Source: Halogeometricum pallidum JCM 14848
GTDB taxonomy: Archaea; Halobacteriota; Halobacteria; Halobacteriales; Haloferacaceae
DNA length: 64,000 bases
Direction of reading: 5' to 3'
NCBI RefSeq assembly: GCF_000337095.1
Contig: NZ_AOIV01000045.1
Coordinates: 187,378-251,377 of the forward strand
Part shown: positions 51,736 through 59,600 of the stretch, one piece after another
How positions within the stretch are numbered: position 1 is the stretch's first letter
How the letters are laid out: every line of letters begins with the position of its first letter
Notes under the pieces: generated by a model
What the model saw: the letters and a program-made list of their open reading frames with translations, nothing else
Databases searched by the model: none
Told to the model about the DNA's origin: nothing
Translations under genes and position numbers: made by a program

Positions 51736-51807
51736 TGGACTCGCCGGGATTTGAACCCGGGGCCTCTCCCATGCCAAGGGAGTGATCTACCACTGATCTA
51801 CGAGCCC
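51736..51807 (-). tRNA. tRNA-Ala (anticodon GGC)
   Basis: On the minus strand the sequence folds with acceptor GGGCTCG/CGAGTCC (one G-T pair), D-arm with GTGGTAGA, anticodon stem CTCCC/GGGAG with loop TTGGCAT (anticodon GGC), T-arm CCGGGTTCAAATCCCGG and discriminator A. It reads GCC, the most frequent Ala codon here. CTTAATACC (51838-51846, minus strand) is a good TATA box 31-39 bp upstream. CCA is not encoded. Confidence 0.95.
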
Positions 51808-51940
51808 TCGAACGCATCAAATCGTTTCCCGGTGTCGGTATTAAGGCCTTCGACTCGGAGTTCCCGACCCCGTGTCGCAACGCTTTTCAGTCGGTCAGGG
51901 CAGGGTACACACGGGAACAGCACGGCCGCAAATCTGACTC

Positions 51941-51993
51941 GCCGCGCCTCGCGCGGCTTGGGATTGCGGAAGTGCGCGACCGTTTGCGGTCGC
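51941..51993 (+). promoter_or_regulatory. Two tight hairpins in the uS15 upstream region
   Basis: GCCGCGC-CTC-GCGCGGC (51941-51957, 7-bp stem, 3-nt loop) and GCGACCG-TTTG-CGGTCGC (51976-51993, 7-bp stem, 4-nt loop) lie 44-96 bp before the ATG of uS15. If transcribed, they would form a structured 5' leader. Whether they regulate is not known. Confidence 0.45.
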
Positions 51994-52036
51994 CAATCAC
52001 GCCTTTCTGCGGTCTGTGCCGTTCCAATCTATACCA

Positions 52037-52501
52037 ATGGCACGAATGCACACCCGCCGCCGCGGCCAGTCCGGTTCGGACAAGCCCGTGGCAGACGAAC
52101 CCCCGGAGTGGAGCGACGTCGACGCCGAGGACATCGAGTCCCGCGTCGTCGAACTCGCGGAACAGGGCAACGAGCCCAGTCAGATCGGTCTGAAACTCCG
52201 CGACGAGGGCGTCAAGGGGACGCCCGTCCCGGACGTGAAACTCGCGACCGGGAAGAAGATCACCACCATTCTCGAAGAGAACGACGCCGCGCCGGAACTT
52301 CCGGAGGACATCCGGAACCTGATGGAGCGCGCTATCCGACTCCGAGAGCACATGGAGGAGAACTCGCAGGACATGCAGAACAAGCGAGCGCTCCAGAACA
52401 CCGAGTCGAAGATTCGCCGCCTCGCCAACTACTACCGCGGCGACGAACTCGACGAGGATTTCAAGTACAGCTACGACGCCGCCGTCGAACTCCTCGAGTA
52501 G
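52037..52501 (+). CDS. rps15: Small ribosomal subunit protein uS15
   Basis: The 154-residue protein is archaeal S15 with the N-terminal extension (MARMHTRRRGQSGSDKP...) and the S15 helical core: DIESRVVELAEQGNEPSQIGLKLRD, LATGKKITTILEEN, LRNLMERAIRLREHMEEN-like helix and SKIRRLANYYR. It binds 16S rRNA and S8/S18 region. It opens the conserved run uS15 / RecJ-like / Pcc1 / eS1, known from many archaea. Confidence 0.96.
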   Translation: MARMHTRRRGQSGSDKPVADEPPEWSDVDAEDIESRVVELAEQGNEPSQIGLKLRDEGVKGTPVPDVKLATGKKITTILEENDAAPELPEDIRNLMERAIRLREHMEENSQDMQNKRALQNTESKIRRLANYYRGDELDEDFKYSYDAAVELLE

Positions 52502-52524
52502 CGCCGTAACGACCTCGACTCCGC

Positions 52525-53784
52525 ATGTCCGCACGACCAGACCACACCCGCGTCCCGGACGCCCCCGCCGAGAGCGTCGCCTCCGCGCTGGCCGACGCCT
52601 CGTTCGTCAGAGTCGTCTGTCGCGCCGAGGGCGACGCCATCGCGGCGGGAGGGCTGCTCGCCCGCGCGCTCAGATGCGCCGGCGTGCCGTTCCACGTCCG
52701 CACCAGTGCGTTCGCCCCCGCGGCGGCGCCGCCGGACGGCGACGGGACGTTGGTGGCGGTCGGACTCGACGCGCCGGGCGCGGACGAGATGCTCGCGCCC
52801 GACGACGGGACGACGAGCCTCCGCGCGCACGAAATCGCGTCGGCGCTAACGCCCGAGGACGAACCGGACCCGGACCCGGTGCTCGCCCTCGCGGGTGCCG
52901 TCGCCGCCGGCGAACACCCGGGCGCCGCGGACGGCAACCTGCTCTCCGTCGCCGAGGAGACGGGCGCAGTCGCGCGACGCCCGGGCGTCTCAACGCCCGT
53001 CGCGGACCTCGCGGACGGACTCGCGCACACGACCCTGGCGCACGCGTCGTTCTCCGGAAACCGGGAGGCGGCCGGCGCCGCCCTCGCGGAACTCGACCTG
53101 CCGGCCGACCTCGACGAGGCGTCCCACCGGCGGCTCGCGTCGCTGGTCGCCTTGGACGTGGCCGGCGACGAGAACGCCACCGAACGCGCCGCCGAAGCGG
53201 TCGAACGGGCGCTGCACCCGTACGCGACGCCGGACGCGCCGTTCGCCACGCTCGGCGGCTACGCCGACGTGCTGGACGCCGTCGCACGGGAGCGACCCGG
53301 CACCGGCGTCGCCGTGGCGCTCGGACACGACGCGCGCGTGCCCGCCCTCGAAGCGTGGCGCGACCACGCCGCGGCGGCGCACCGCGCGCTCCGCGGGGCG
53401 CACGTCGGACGCTACGAGGGCGTCCAAGTCGTCCGCGCGCCCGAGGAGGTGGCCGGACGCGTCGGCCGCCTCGCCACCGTCGCCCGACTCTGCCGCGACT
53501 TCCGCTCGCCCGAGCCGATGGCGCTCGTCGTCGGTGACGGCGTGGCGGCCCTCGCGGCGGTCGAACGCGGCGCGGCGGACGCGGCGTCGGCCGTCGCCGA
53601 GGAGTTCGGCGGCGTTGACGAGACGCGGCGCGTCTCGTCCGCCAACCAGAACGCTTCGCGTTCTGGTGACGTCGACGAGGACGGCGGCGCGTGGGCGGGC
53701 GACCCGCGCAGAGCGGTCGTCAGATTCGACGCGGACGCGCCGGAGGCCGAGGTCATCGCGGCCGTCAGGGAGGCATCGACGTGA
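52525..53784 (+). CDS. RecJ/Cdc45-like (DHH-superfamily-derived) protein, probably inactive
   Basis: The 419-residue protein lies between uS15 and pcc1/eS1, where archaea keep a RecJ-like (GAN/Cdc45 relative) gene. The N-terminal motif that should be DxDG reads CRAEGDAIAAGGLLARAL (residues 32-49), and the DHH triad is absent (LRAHE). The C-terminal part (about 240-345, VALGHDARVPALEAWRDHAAAAHRALRG, PMALVVGDGVAALA) resembles a DHHA1 region. It is thus likely a structural, Cdc45-like factor of replication, or a strongly diverged relative. Residues 373-390 encode a palindromic insertion. The gene overlaps pcc1 by 4 bp. Confidence 0.62.
   Translation: MSARPDHTRVPDAPAESVASALADASFVRVVCRAEGDAIAAGGLLARALRCAGVPFHVRTSAFAPAAAPPDGDGTLVAVGLDAPGADEMLAPDDGTTSLRAHEIASALTPEDEPDPDPVLALAGAVAAGEHPGAADGNLLSVAEETGAVARRPGVSTPVADLADGLAHTTLAHASFSGNREAAGAALAELDLPADLDEASHRRLASLVALDVAGDENATERAAEAVERALHPYATPDAPFATLGGYADVLDAVARERPGTGVAVALGHDARVPALEAWRDHAAAAHRALRGAHVGRYEGVQVVRAPEEVAGRVGRLATVARLCRDFRSPEPMALVVGDGVAALAAVERGAADAASAVAEEFGGVDETRRVSSANQNASRSGDVDEDGGAWAGDPRRAVVRFDADAPEAEVIAAVREAST
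53645..53667 (+). repeat. 23-bp palindromic element inside the RecJ-like gene
   Basis: ACCAGAACGC-TTC-GCGTTCTGGT forms a perfect 10-bp stem with a 3-nt loop. It falls in the region encoding a Ser/Asn/Asp linker (SANQNASRSGDVDEDGG) and looks like an inserted short palindromic repeat. Confidence 0.6.
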
Positions 53785-54062
53785 CGGACGAACGAGAACG
53801 AACGACGAGCGACCGAGCGACCGACGAGCCGTCGCCCGCTCGCACCGCCCGCCTGCGGACGACGCACGCCGACGCCGACGCGGTGGCGGCGTCGCTCCGC
53901 CCGGACAACACCGACTCCATGTCGATGGCCGTCGAGGGAGAGACCCTCGTGACGACCGTCGAACGGGAGACGACCGGCGGGCTCCAGTCCACGGTGGACG
54001 ACACCGTGGTCAACCTGACGGTGGCAGACGCCGTCATCGACACAGCAACCAACAACCTATGA
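53781..54062 (+). CDS. pcc1: KEOPS complex subunit Pcc1
   Basis: The 93-residue protein is Pcc1: after a charged 28-residue lead (TDERERTTSDRATDEPS) come ARLRTTHADADAVAASLRPDNTDSM, MAVEGETLVTTVERET and TVDDTVVNLTVADAVIDTA, the alpha/beta dimer fold. KEOPS makes t6A37 in tRNA with Kae1, Bud32 and Cgi121. The start is GTG 53781 with a 4-bp overlap on the gene before, and its stop overlaps the eS1 ATG. Confidence 0.9.
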   Translation: MTDERERTTSDRATDEPSPARTARLRTTHADADAVAASLRPDNTDSMSMAVEGETLVTTVERETTGGLQSTVDDTVVNLTVADAVIDTATNNL

Positions 54063-54706
54063 GCGAACGATCAGTCTCAAAGCAGAAACGCGGAAAGCGA
54101 TGGTACACCCTCGTCGCGCCCGAACAGTTCGACCGCGAAGAACTGGGCAAGACGATGGCCGACGAACCTGAGAAGGTGTACGGCCGCACCGTCGAGGTCA
54201 CGCTGGGTGACCTCACCGGCGACCAGGGTGCGAACAACACGAAGCTCACCTTCAAGGTGAACGACGTGTCCAGCGACTCGGCGTACACCGAGTTCATCAA
54301 GCACGAACTCGCGCGCGACTACCTCCGTAGTCTCGTCCGCCGCGGCGCCTCGAAGATTTCGGCCAGCATCACGGTGCTGACGAAGGACGACTACCGCGTC
54401 CAACTCCAGCCCGTGGCGTTCACGACGAAGAAAGCCGACCGCAGCCAAGAGAAGGCCATCCGACGGGTCATGATCGACTTCGTCGAGGAGGCCGCCGAGG
54501 ACCGGACGTTCGAGGAACTCGTCGACAGCGCCGTCGTCGCCGGGAACCTCTCTTCGGCCATCTACGGCGAGGCGAAGACCATCTACCCGCTCCGCCGGGT
54601 GGAGGTCCAGAAGCTCACCCTCGAAGCGCGTCCCGAAGAGGTCGCCGCCGAGGAAGAGGCCGCCGTCGACGTCGACGAGGAAGACGTCGCCGTCGAAGAG
54701 GCGTAA
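54059..54706 (+). CDS. rps3ae: Small ribosomal subunit protein eS1 (S3Ae)
   Basis: The 215-residue protein matches archaeal S3Ae: SKQKRGKRWYTLVAPEQFD, GRTVEVTLGDLTGD, LARDYLRSLVRRGASKISASI, YPLRRVEVQKLTL. It ends in an acidic E/D/V tail. It is translationally coupled to pcc1 (ATGA). It ends the cluster. Confidence 0.96.
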   Translation: MSERSVSKQKRGKRWYTLVAPEQFDREELGKTMADEPEKVYGRTVEVTLGDLTGDQGANNTKLTFKVNDVSSDSAYTEFIKHELARDYLRSLVRRGASKISASITVLTKDDYRVQLQPVAFTTKKADRSQEKAIRRVMIDFVEEAAEDRTFEELVDSAVVAGNLSSAIYGEAKTIYPLRRVEVQKLTLEARPEEVAAEEEAAVDVDEEDVAVEEA

Positions 54707-54935
54707 GCCTCGCCGCGGTCCGAACGCCTTCGATTCTCACATTTCTCGCGCCGCCGAGCGGCGGCGCTCGCGTTCGTTCCGGTTTTCGCGTCGACGGCGT
54801 GCGGGTCGTCGTCGCGGTTCGTGGTGAGAAAGTCGCCGAGCCGCGAACCGCCGGCGCTCTCTGAGGCTGACGGACGGCCCGCACAGCCGAGACGACGAAC
54901 GAAGCGGAGACGGCGAGGAATCGGCGACGGTTCAC
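54707..54935 (-). pseudogene. Possible frameshifted Tat-lipoprotein remnant
   Basis: From GTG 54935 on the minus strand the frame reads MNRRRFLAVSASFVVSA, a good Tat signal start. In the next frame, joined at about 54885, it continues CAGRPSASESAGG and LGDFLTTNRDDDPHAV with G/C-rich third positions, so a single-base indel would restore a Tat lipoprotein with a lipobox SA-C. Neither frame ends sensibly before the eS1 gene. It lies 62 bp behind the halocyanin gene in the same direction. It may be a decayed gene or chance. Confidence 0.3.
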
Positions 54936-54996
54936 ATCGTTTCGGTTCCGTGGGTCGACAAGTAGGTTCGGAGCAGTGTTCGGGGACGGCCGGGCG

Positions 54997-55476
54997 CTAC
55001 TCGGTGGCCGTGTCCGAAGACGACCCGGCCTCGGACTCTCCCTCGACGACGACGGTACCCACCATCCCCTGCGACTCGTGAGGAACGCAGAAGTACCGGT
55101 ACTCGCCGGGTACCTCGAACGTGTGCGAGTAGTTCTGCCCGCTGTCGATGAGGCCGCCGACGTTCTGGTTGTACGCTTTGCGGGCGGCCGCCTCGCTCTC
55201 GAAGCCGCCGCTGGCGAAGAATTCGGCCTCCTCGGGGATGTCGTCGGCGTAGGCGGTGACGGTGTGCCCGCGCGAACTCGTGTTCCGCCAGACGACTTCC
55301 TCGCCGACCGATACCGTCACCGACGGCGGGTCGAACGCCACGGCGGTCATGCCGACATCGTACTCGTCCTCGGCGGTCGACGAGCATCCGGCGAGACTCA
55401 CGGCCGCGACGGACCCCAGACCCGCGAGGACGCGACGCCGGGAGAGAGCGTCCGCGATGCGATTCCCTTCGTCCAT
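54997..55476 (-). CDS. Halocyanin-type blue copper lipoprotein
   Basis: The 159-residue protein has a Tat lipoprotein signal (SRRRVLAGLGSVAAVSLAGC, lipobox Cys about 31). The plastocyanin-like domain has VTVSVGEEVVWRNTSSRGHTVTAY (first Cu His) and YRYFCVPHESQGMVGTVVV (Cys-x2-His-x4-Met, type 1 copper). It carries electrons at the outer face of the membrane, probably toward terminal oxidase. The Ser/Thr-rich tail is short. It is divergent from the CDP-alcohol transferase gene. Confidence 0.92.
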   Translation of the reverse strand: MDEGNRIADALSRRRVLAGLGSVAAVSLAGCSSTAEDEYDVGMTAVAFDPPSVTVSVGEEVVWRNTSSRGHTVTAYADDIPEEAEFFASGGFESEAAARKAYNQNVGGLIDSGQNYSHTFEVPGEYRYFCVPHESQGMVGTVVVEGESEAGSSSDTATE

Positions 55477-55657
55477 ACGGACACTCGGGTGCCGAGGGGT
55501 AAATGCGGCGCGGTCGGCGTCTCGCTGTCGACGCGCGCACCCGCCGACGGGTCGCGTACGCGGTCCCGCGCGTTCGACCGATGCGCCCGCGGCCGAACCG
55601 CCGCCCCGCGGTCCCCGAATGTAAAAACGTAAAGCGCCGGTCGTCCACGCCGACTGT

Positions 55658-56359
55658 ATGAAGCCCCGGTTCGTCGGCAAGATGGGTCTCGCCGACGCGG
55701 TGACGGTCGGTAACGCCGCGCTCGGCTTCCTCGCCGCCGTCGCGGCGACGGCGAGCGTCGCCCTCGCGGCGCGCCTCATCCTGCTGGCGGCCATCGCGGA
55801 CGCCCTCGACGGGGTCATCGCCCGCCGGCGCGGCGGCACCGCCGTCGGGCAGTACCTCGACTCGCTGGCCGACGTCGCCTCCTTCGGCGTCGCCCCCGCC
55901 CTCCTCGTCGCCGTCACCGTCCGGCAGGCGTGGTCGGCCGACCGCCTCCGCCTCGCCGTCGCCCTGGCCGGCACCGCCCTGTTCGTCGCCGCGGCGGTCA
56001 CCCGACTCGGTCTGTACACCGCCTACGACGGCGACCACGCCCAGACGGAGGGCGTCCAGACGACGCTCGCGGCGACTATCCTCTCGGCGGGCGTCCTCGC
56101 CGGCTTCGCCGACCCCGTCGTCTTGGTCCCTCTCATCTACCTCCTCGCGGTGCTGATGGTGACGACGGTGACGTACCCGGACCTGCACGCGCAGGACGCT
56201 CTGATCATGGGCGTCGTGCAGGCGCTGGCGATACTGCTCTCGGGGCCGTACGGCCACCGCGTCGCCGGCGACTTGGGACAGGGATTCGCGTTCGGACTGC
56301 TCTTTCTCGCGCTGTCGTACCTGTTCTTGGGACCCCTGTTCTACTGGCGGCGCGACTGA
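55658..56359 (+). CDS. pssA: CDP-alcohol phosphatidyltransferase, probable archaetidylserine synthase
   Basis: The 233-residue protein has the CDP-alcohol motif D-x2-DG-x2-AR-x8-G-x3-D-x3-D in IADALDGVIARRRGGTAVGQYLDSLAD (split at about 47-73) and about seven TM helices. Haloarchaeal PssA makes archaetidylserine from CDP-archaeol and serine and is needed, with PssD, for ArtA-dependent lipid anchoring of surface proteins. Specificity for serine is inferred from the family resemblance. Confidence 0.85.
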   Translation: MKPRFVGKMGLADAVTVGNAALGFLAAVAATASVALAARLILLAAIADALDGVIARRRGGTAVGQYLDSLADVASFGVAPALLVAVTVRQAWSADRLRLAVALAGTALFVAAAVTRLGLYTAYDGDHAQTEGVQTTLAATILSAGVLAGFADPVVLVPLIYLLAVLMVTTVTYPDLHAQDALIMGVVQALAILLSGPYGHRVAGDLGQGFAFGLLFLALSYLFLGPLFYWRRD

Positions 56360-56378
56360 GCGGGGCGGAGAGGAGCGG

Positions 56379-56684
56379 TCACATCCCCATGTCGGCGGCG
56401 TCCTCGGGAATCGGCAGGTCGTGCGGGGGGACGCCGAGGAGTTCCGCGGCGTGGTCCAGCGCCATGTCGAAGCCGTAGTAGCGTTCCAGTTCGTCGCCGT
56501 CGGCGGTCGGTCGCACCTTCAGCATCGCGTAGCCCTCGCGGTTCTGCGCGACGGCGGCCGTCGACCCGCCTTTCTCGAACGTGAGCACTCGCTCGGACTC
56601 CGTCTCGTAGTAGCGGGCGGTGATGCCCTCGGCCGTCACCTCGCCGTCGGTTGCGTCGCCGTCGGTCGCCTCGCCGTCTGTCAT
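56379..56684 (-). CDS. Small conserved haloarchaeal protein
   Basis: The 101-residue protein has a repeated acidic lead (DGEATDGDATDGEVT), then a compact alpha/beta domain: ITARYYETESERVLTFEKGGSTAAVAQNREGYAMLKVRPT, followed by a helix FDMALDHAAELLGVPPHDLPIPED. No enzyme motif is seen; family not recognised with certainty. It converges on pssA with 19 bp between. Confidence 0.62.
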   Translation of the reverse strand: MTDGEATDGDATDGEVTAEGITARYYETESERVLTFEKGGSTAAVAQNREGYAMLKVRPTADGDELERYYGFDMALDHAAELLGVPPHDLPIPEDAADMGM

Positions 56685-56805
56685 GGTCGCCCTAGGGAGA
56701 GGCGGTAGTCGAAGCTACCGATTTAGGTCGGTCCGACCGGGGACGGATGCCCGTTCGCCCGGCCGGGAACGAAAGTGTCCTGTGTCCCTCCGAGAATTGA
56801 CGGGT

Positions 56806-57144
56806 ATGCCGTGGTTCCAGAGCGGTCGCCGCCGCGACCTCTGCGCCATCCTCTACGACGCCGGCGAACTCCGCGGGCAGAAACTGAAGACGCGACTGGA
56901 GGCGCACTACGAGATCCGAATCGACCCGCAGTCGTTCTACGGAACGCTCGACGCCCTCGTCTCGAAGGGACACCTCGTCCGGCGGACCGAGGAGATATAC
57001 GACGTGTACGAACTCACCGCCCTCGGCGCCGAGGGCGTGGAGTCCCAGCAGTCGTGGCTCTCGGAACGAGTGGCGAACGGGCGGGACCGGAGCGCCGACG
57101 CCGGCGGCGACGCCGAGGGCGAGAGCGAAGGCGAGGACGGCTGA
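56806..57144 (+). CDS. PadR-like winged-helix transcriptional regulator
   Basis: The 112-residue protein has the PadR-like wHTH: RRRDLCAILYDAGELRGQKLKTRLEAHY, the recognition helix DPQSFYGTLDALVSKGHLVRR and the wing EIYDVYELTALGAEG. A short acidic tail follows. No C-terminal dimer coiled coil, so it is a minimal form. It lies beside the acyl-CoA dehydrogenase gene (convergent, stop codons adjoining). Target unknown. Confidence 0.8.
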   Translation: MPWFQSGRRRDLCAILYDAGELRGQKLKTRLEAHYEIRIDPQSFYGTLDALVSKGHLVRRTEEIYDVYELTALGAEGVESQQSWLSERVANGRDRSADAGGDAEGESEGEDG

Positions 57145-58293
57145 TTACCGCTCCGAGCGCAGCCGGTCGCCGATGGTGTTCCGCAGCACTTCGCTGGTCC
57201 CCTCGTATATCTCGTTCAGTTTCGCGTCGCGGTAGTAGCGCTCGGCCGGGAAGTCCTTCGTGTAGCCGTAACCGCCGTGGATCTGGATGCCCTCGTTGGC
57301 CACCTCGCGGCTGATTTCGCTGGCGTACAACTTCGCCTGCGCGGCCTCCTTGATGTAGGGTTCGTCGCGAATCTTCAGATCCGCGGCCTTGTGCATCAGC
57401 AGCTTCGCGGCCTGCACCTTCGTGTCCATGTCGGCCAGTTTGTGCTTTATCGCCTGGAACTCCGCGATTGGCTGGTCGAACTGCTCTCTGTCGTCGGCGT
57501 AGTCGAGGGCGTCTTCGAGGGCGGCGCGAGCGATGCCCACCGACCGCGCGGCGATGGTGATGCGCCCGCCGTTGAGCGTCTTCAGCGCCTGCACGAACCC
57601 CTCGCCCTCCTCGCCGATGCGCCTGTCCTCGGGGAGTCGCATATCGTCGAAGCGCAGTTCCGCGGTCGGACAGCCTTTGTCGCCAAGTTTGTGCTCGGTC
57701 CCCTCCACGACGAACCCGTCGTCCTCCTCGGGGCGCACGACGAACGCGGAGATGCCCTTCCGGCCGGCGTCGGGGTCGGTCTTGGCGAACAGCGTCACCG
57801 TGTCGGCGACGGAGCCGTTCGATATCCAGAGTTTGCCGCCGTCGACGACGTACTCCTCTCCCTCCCTCGTCGCCGTCGTCGACATCGCGGGTACGTCGCT
57901 GCCCGCGCCCGCCTCCGACAGGGCGAACGCGCCGATATCTTCTCCCGTGTTCATCGGCGTCAGATACGCCTCTTTCTGCGCCTCGCTCCCGAACTCGTAC
58001 AGCATGTTGCCGGCGAGGGAGGTGTGCGCGGCGACGACCGTTCCGAGGCCGCCCGACCCCCTCGATATCTCCTCCAACCCGATGGCGTAGGAGTGATAAT
58101 CGAGTCCCGCGCCGCCGTACTCCTCGGGGAACGGCATCCCCATGAGACCGAGGTCGGCCATCTCCGAGACCAAATCGGCGGGGAACTCGTCGGTCTCGTC
58201 TATCTCCGCCGCGCGCGGCCGTATCTCCTCGTCGACGAAGTCGGCCACCATGTCGCGTATCTGTCGCTGTTCCGCGGAGAGCGCGAAGTCCAT
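57145..58293 (-). CDS. acd: Acyl-CoA dehydrogenase (second paralogue)
   Basis: The 382-residue enzyme matches the protein at 7424 in layout: MDFALSAEQRQIRDMVADF, GAFALSEAGAGSDV, GKLWISNGSVAD, RITIAARSVGIARAALED and IQIHGGYGYTKDFPAERYYRD. ATG 58293 gives the same N-terminus as the paralogue and has GTAAAGTAA about 25 bp upstream as TATA element; ATG 58308 (MKDSGM) is an alternative. The gene is not near other beta-oxidation genes. Confidence 0.93.
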   Translation of the reverse strand: MDFALSAEQRQIRDMVADFVDEEIRPRAAEIDETDEFPADLVSEMADLGLMGMPFPEEYGGAGLDYHSYAIGLEEISRGSGGLGTVVAAHTSLAGNMLYEFGSEAQKEAYLTPMNTGEDIGAFALSEAGAGSDVPAMSTTATREGEEYVVDGGKLWISNGSVADTVTLFAKTDPDAGRKGISAFVVRPEEDDGFVVEGTEHKLGDKGCPTAELRFDDMRLPEDRRIGEEGEGFVQALKTLNGGRITIAARSVGIARAALEDALDYADDREQFDQPIAEFQAIKHKLADMDTKVQAAKLLMHKAADLKIRDEPYIKEAAQAKLYASEISREVANEGIQIHGGYGYTKDFPAERYYRDAKLNEIYEGTSEVLRNTIGDRLRSER

Positions 58294-58366
58294 ACCAGAG
58301 TCTTTCATCGTCGTTACTTTACGTTGTCTCTCGCCGGGCGGTCGTGTACGCGAAGCCCCCACGAAA

Positions 58367-58376
58367 CTTTTTAATC
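58367..58376 (+). promoter_or_regulatory. TATA box of the squalene/phytoene synthase gene
   Basis: CTTTTTAATC lies 28-37 bp before ATG 58404, a strong match to the haloarchaeal core promoter. Confidence 0.6.
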
Positions 58377-58403
58377 CCCATTCCGTAGGGAATCATACTT
58401 CGA

Positions 58404-59474
58404 ATGTCTCAGCAGGATGAACGTCCCCACGTCGACCGAACCGACCTCGAATGGTGCCACGAGGCGGTTGAGGGGGTCTCTCGCACTTTCGCACTGACAG
58501 TCGACGTGCTCGACGAGCCCATGTCGTCCTACATCTGCGTCGGCTACTTGCTCTGTCGAATCCCCGACACCATCGAGGACGCCTCGCACATCCCGCCGTC
58601 GGTGCAGACGGAGTTGCTCCGAACGTACGACGCCGTCCTCGACCCGGACGACGACACCGCCGTCGAGGCGTTCGTCGACGCCGTCGAACCGCATCTGCCC
58701 GACGAACTGACCGAGGACTGGCGCGTCGTCCGCGAGGCCCCGCGCGTGCTCCACACGTTCGAGAGCCTCCCGGCGGACGTCCGTGAGGCGGTGACGCCGC
58801 CCGCGCGGGAACTCGTCCAAGGGATGGCGCTGTTCGTCGAGCGGTACGACGATACCGGCGGCCTCCGCATCCAGTCCCGCGAGGAACTCGAAGAGTACTG
58901 CTACTACGCCGCCGGCACCGTCGGAAACCTCATCACGAATCTGGTCACTCGCGGCGACGTCTCCCCCGAGCGTCGCCGCCGCCTCTACGACACCGCCGAG
59001 GAGTTCGGCCTCCTCTTGCAACTGGTGAACATCTCGAAGGACGTCTACGACGACTACACCTCCGAGAACAACGTCTACCTGCCCGCCGAGTGGCTCGACG
59101 CCGAGGGCGTCCCGCAGGAGGAGGTCCTCGACCCCGAACACGAGGCGGAAGCGGCGTCGGTCGTCCGCCGGACGGCCGAGCACGCCTCCTCGTTTCTCGA
59201 CGACGCGCAGACGTACCTCGAATCGGTCCCGCTGACGGACGGCAACACGCTCGCCGCGTGGGCCGTCCCGTTCCTCCTCTCGGTTGGGACGCTGCGGGAA
59301 CTCCTCTCCCGGCCCGAAGACGCCCTCTCGAAGTCGGGCGTGAAGGTGTCCCGACAGGAGGTGTTCGCGGTCGTCTCGCGGATGTCCGACGGGGCCGAAT
59401 CCGACGCGATCGGCGACATCCGCCGGGAGATAGCCGCACGACCCTACCACCGCGCGCCGTCCAGCGCGGACTAG
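58404..59474 (+). CDS. Squalene/phytoene synthase family protein
   Basis: The 356-residue protein is a head-to-head prenyl synthase: SRTFALTVDVL (about 27-37), first Asp-rich motif DTIED (about 54-58), YCYYAAGTVGNLITNL (about 155-170), and second Asp-rich motif DVYDDY (about 214-219). The DTIED and YAAGTVG pattern favours squalene synthase over phytoene synthase, though both are possible. It would feed squalene or carotenoids (bacterioruberin) into the membrane. The gene is followed by an oxidase subunit. Confidence 0.86.
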   Translation: MSQQDERPHVDRTDLEWCHEAVEGVSRTFALTVDVLDEPMSSYICVGYLLCRIPDTIEDASHIPPSVQTELLRTYDAVLDPDDDTAVEAFVDAVEPHLPDELTEDWRVVREAPRVLHTFESLPADVREAVTPPARELVQGMALFVERYDDTGGLRIQSREELEEYCYYAAGTVGNLITNLVTRGDVSPERRRRLYDTAEEFGLLLQLVNISKDVYDDYTSENNVYLPAEWLDAEGVPQEEVLDPEHEAEAASVVRRTAEHASSFLDDAQTYLESVPLTDGNTLAAWAVPFLLSVGTLRELLSRPEDALSKSGVKVSRQEVFAVVSRMSDGAESDAIGDIRREIAARPYHRAPSSAD

Positions 59475-59570
59475 AGCCGTTCGGACGCCGTCCGCCCCGC
59501 GTTCGCGGTTCAGGCGGCGCCGCCGTTCGACGGACGCCGGCGGCCTCGCGCCGGCCGCGACTTGGGAGGA

Positions 59571-59578
59571 TTTTTAGT
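59571..59578 (+). promoter_or_regulatory. TATA box of the oxidase subunit III gene
   Basis: TTTTTAGT lies 23-30 bp before ATG 59601. Confidence 0.5.
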
Positions 59579-59600
59579 AGTCCGCTGGCTACGTCCGAGT

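Noticed and set aside
51436..52509. Long plus-strand frame running through tRNA-Ala into uS15
   Set aside because: It reads antisense through the tRNA and repeats and is a frame of uS15; typical false gene at tRNA loci.
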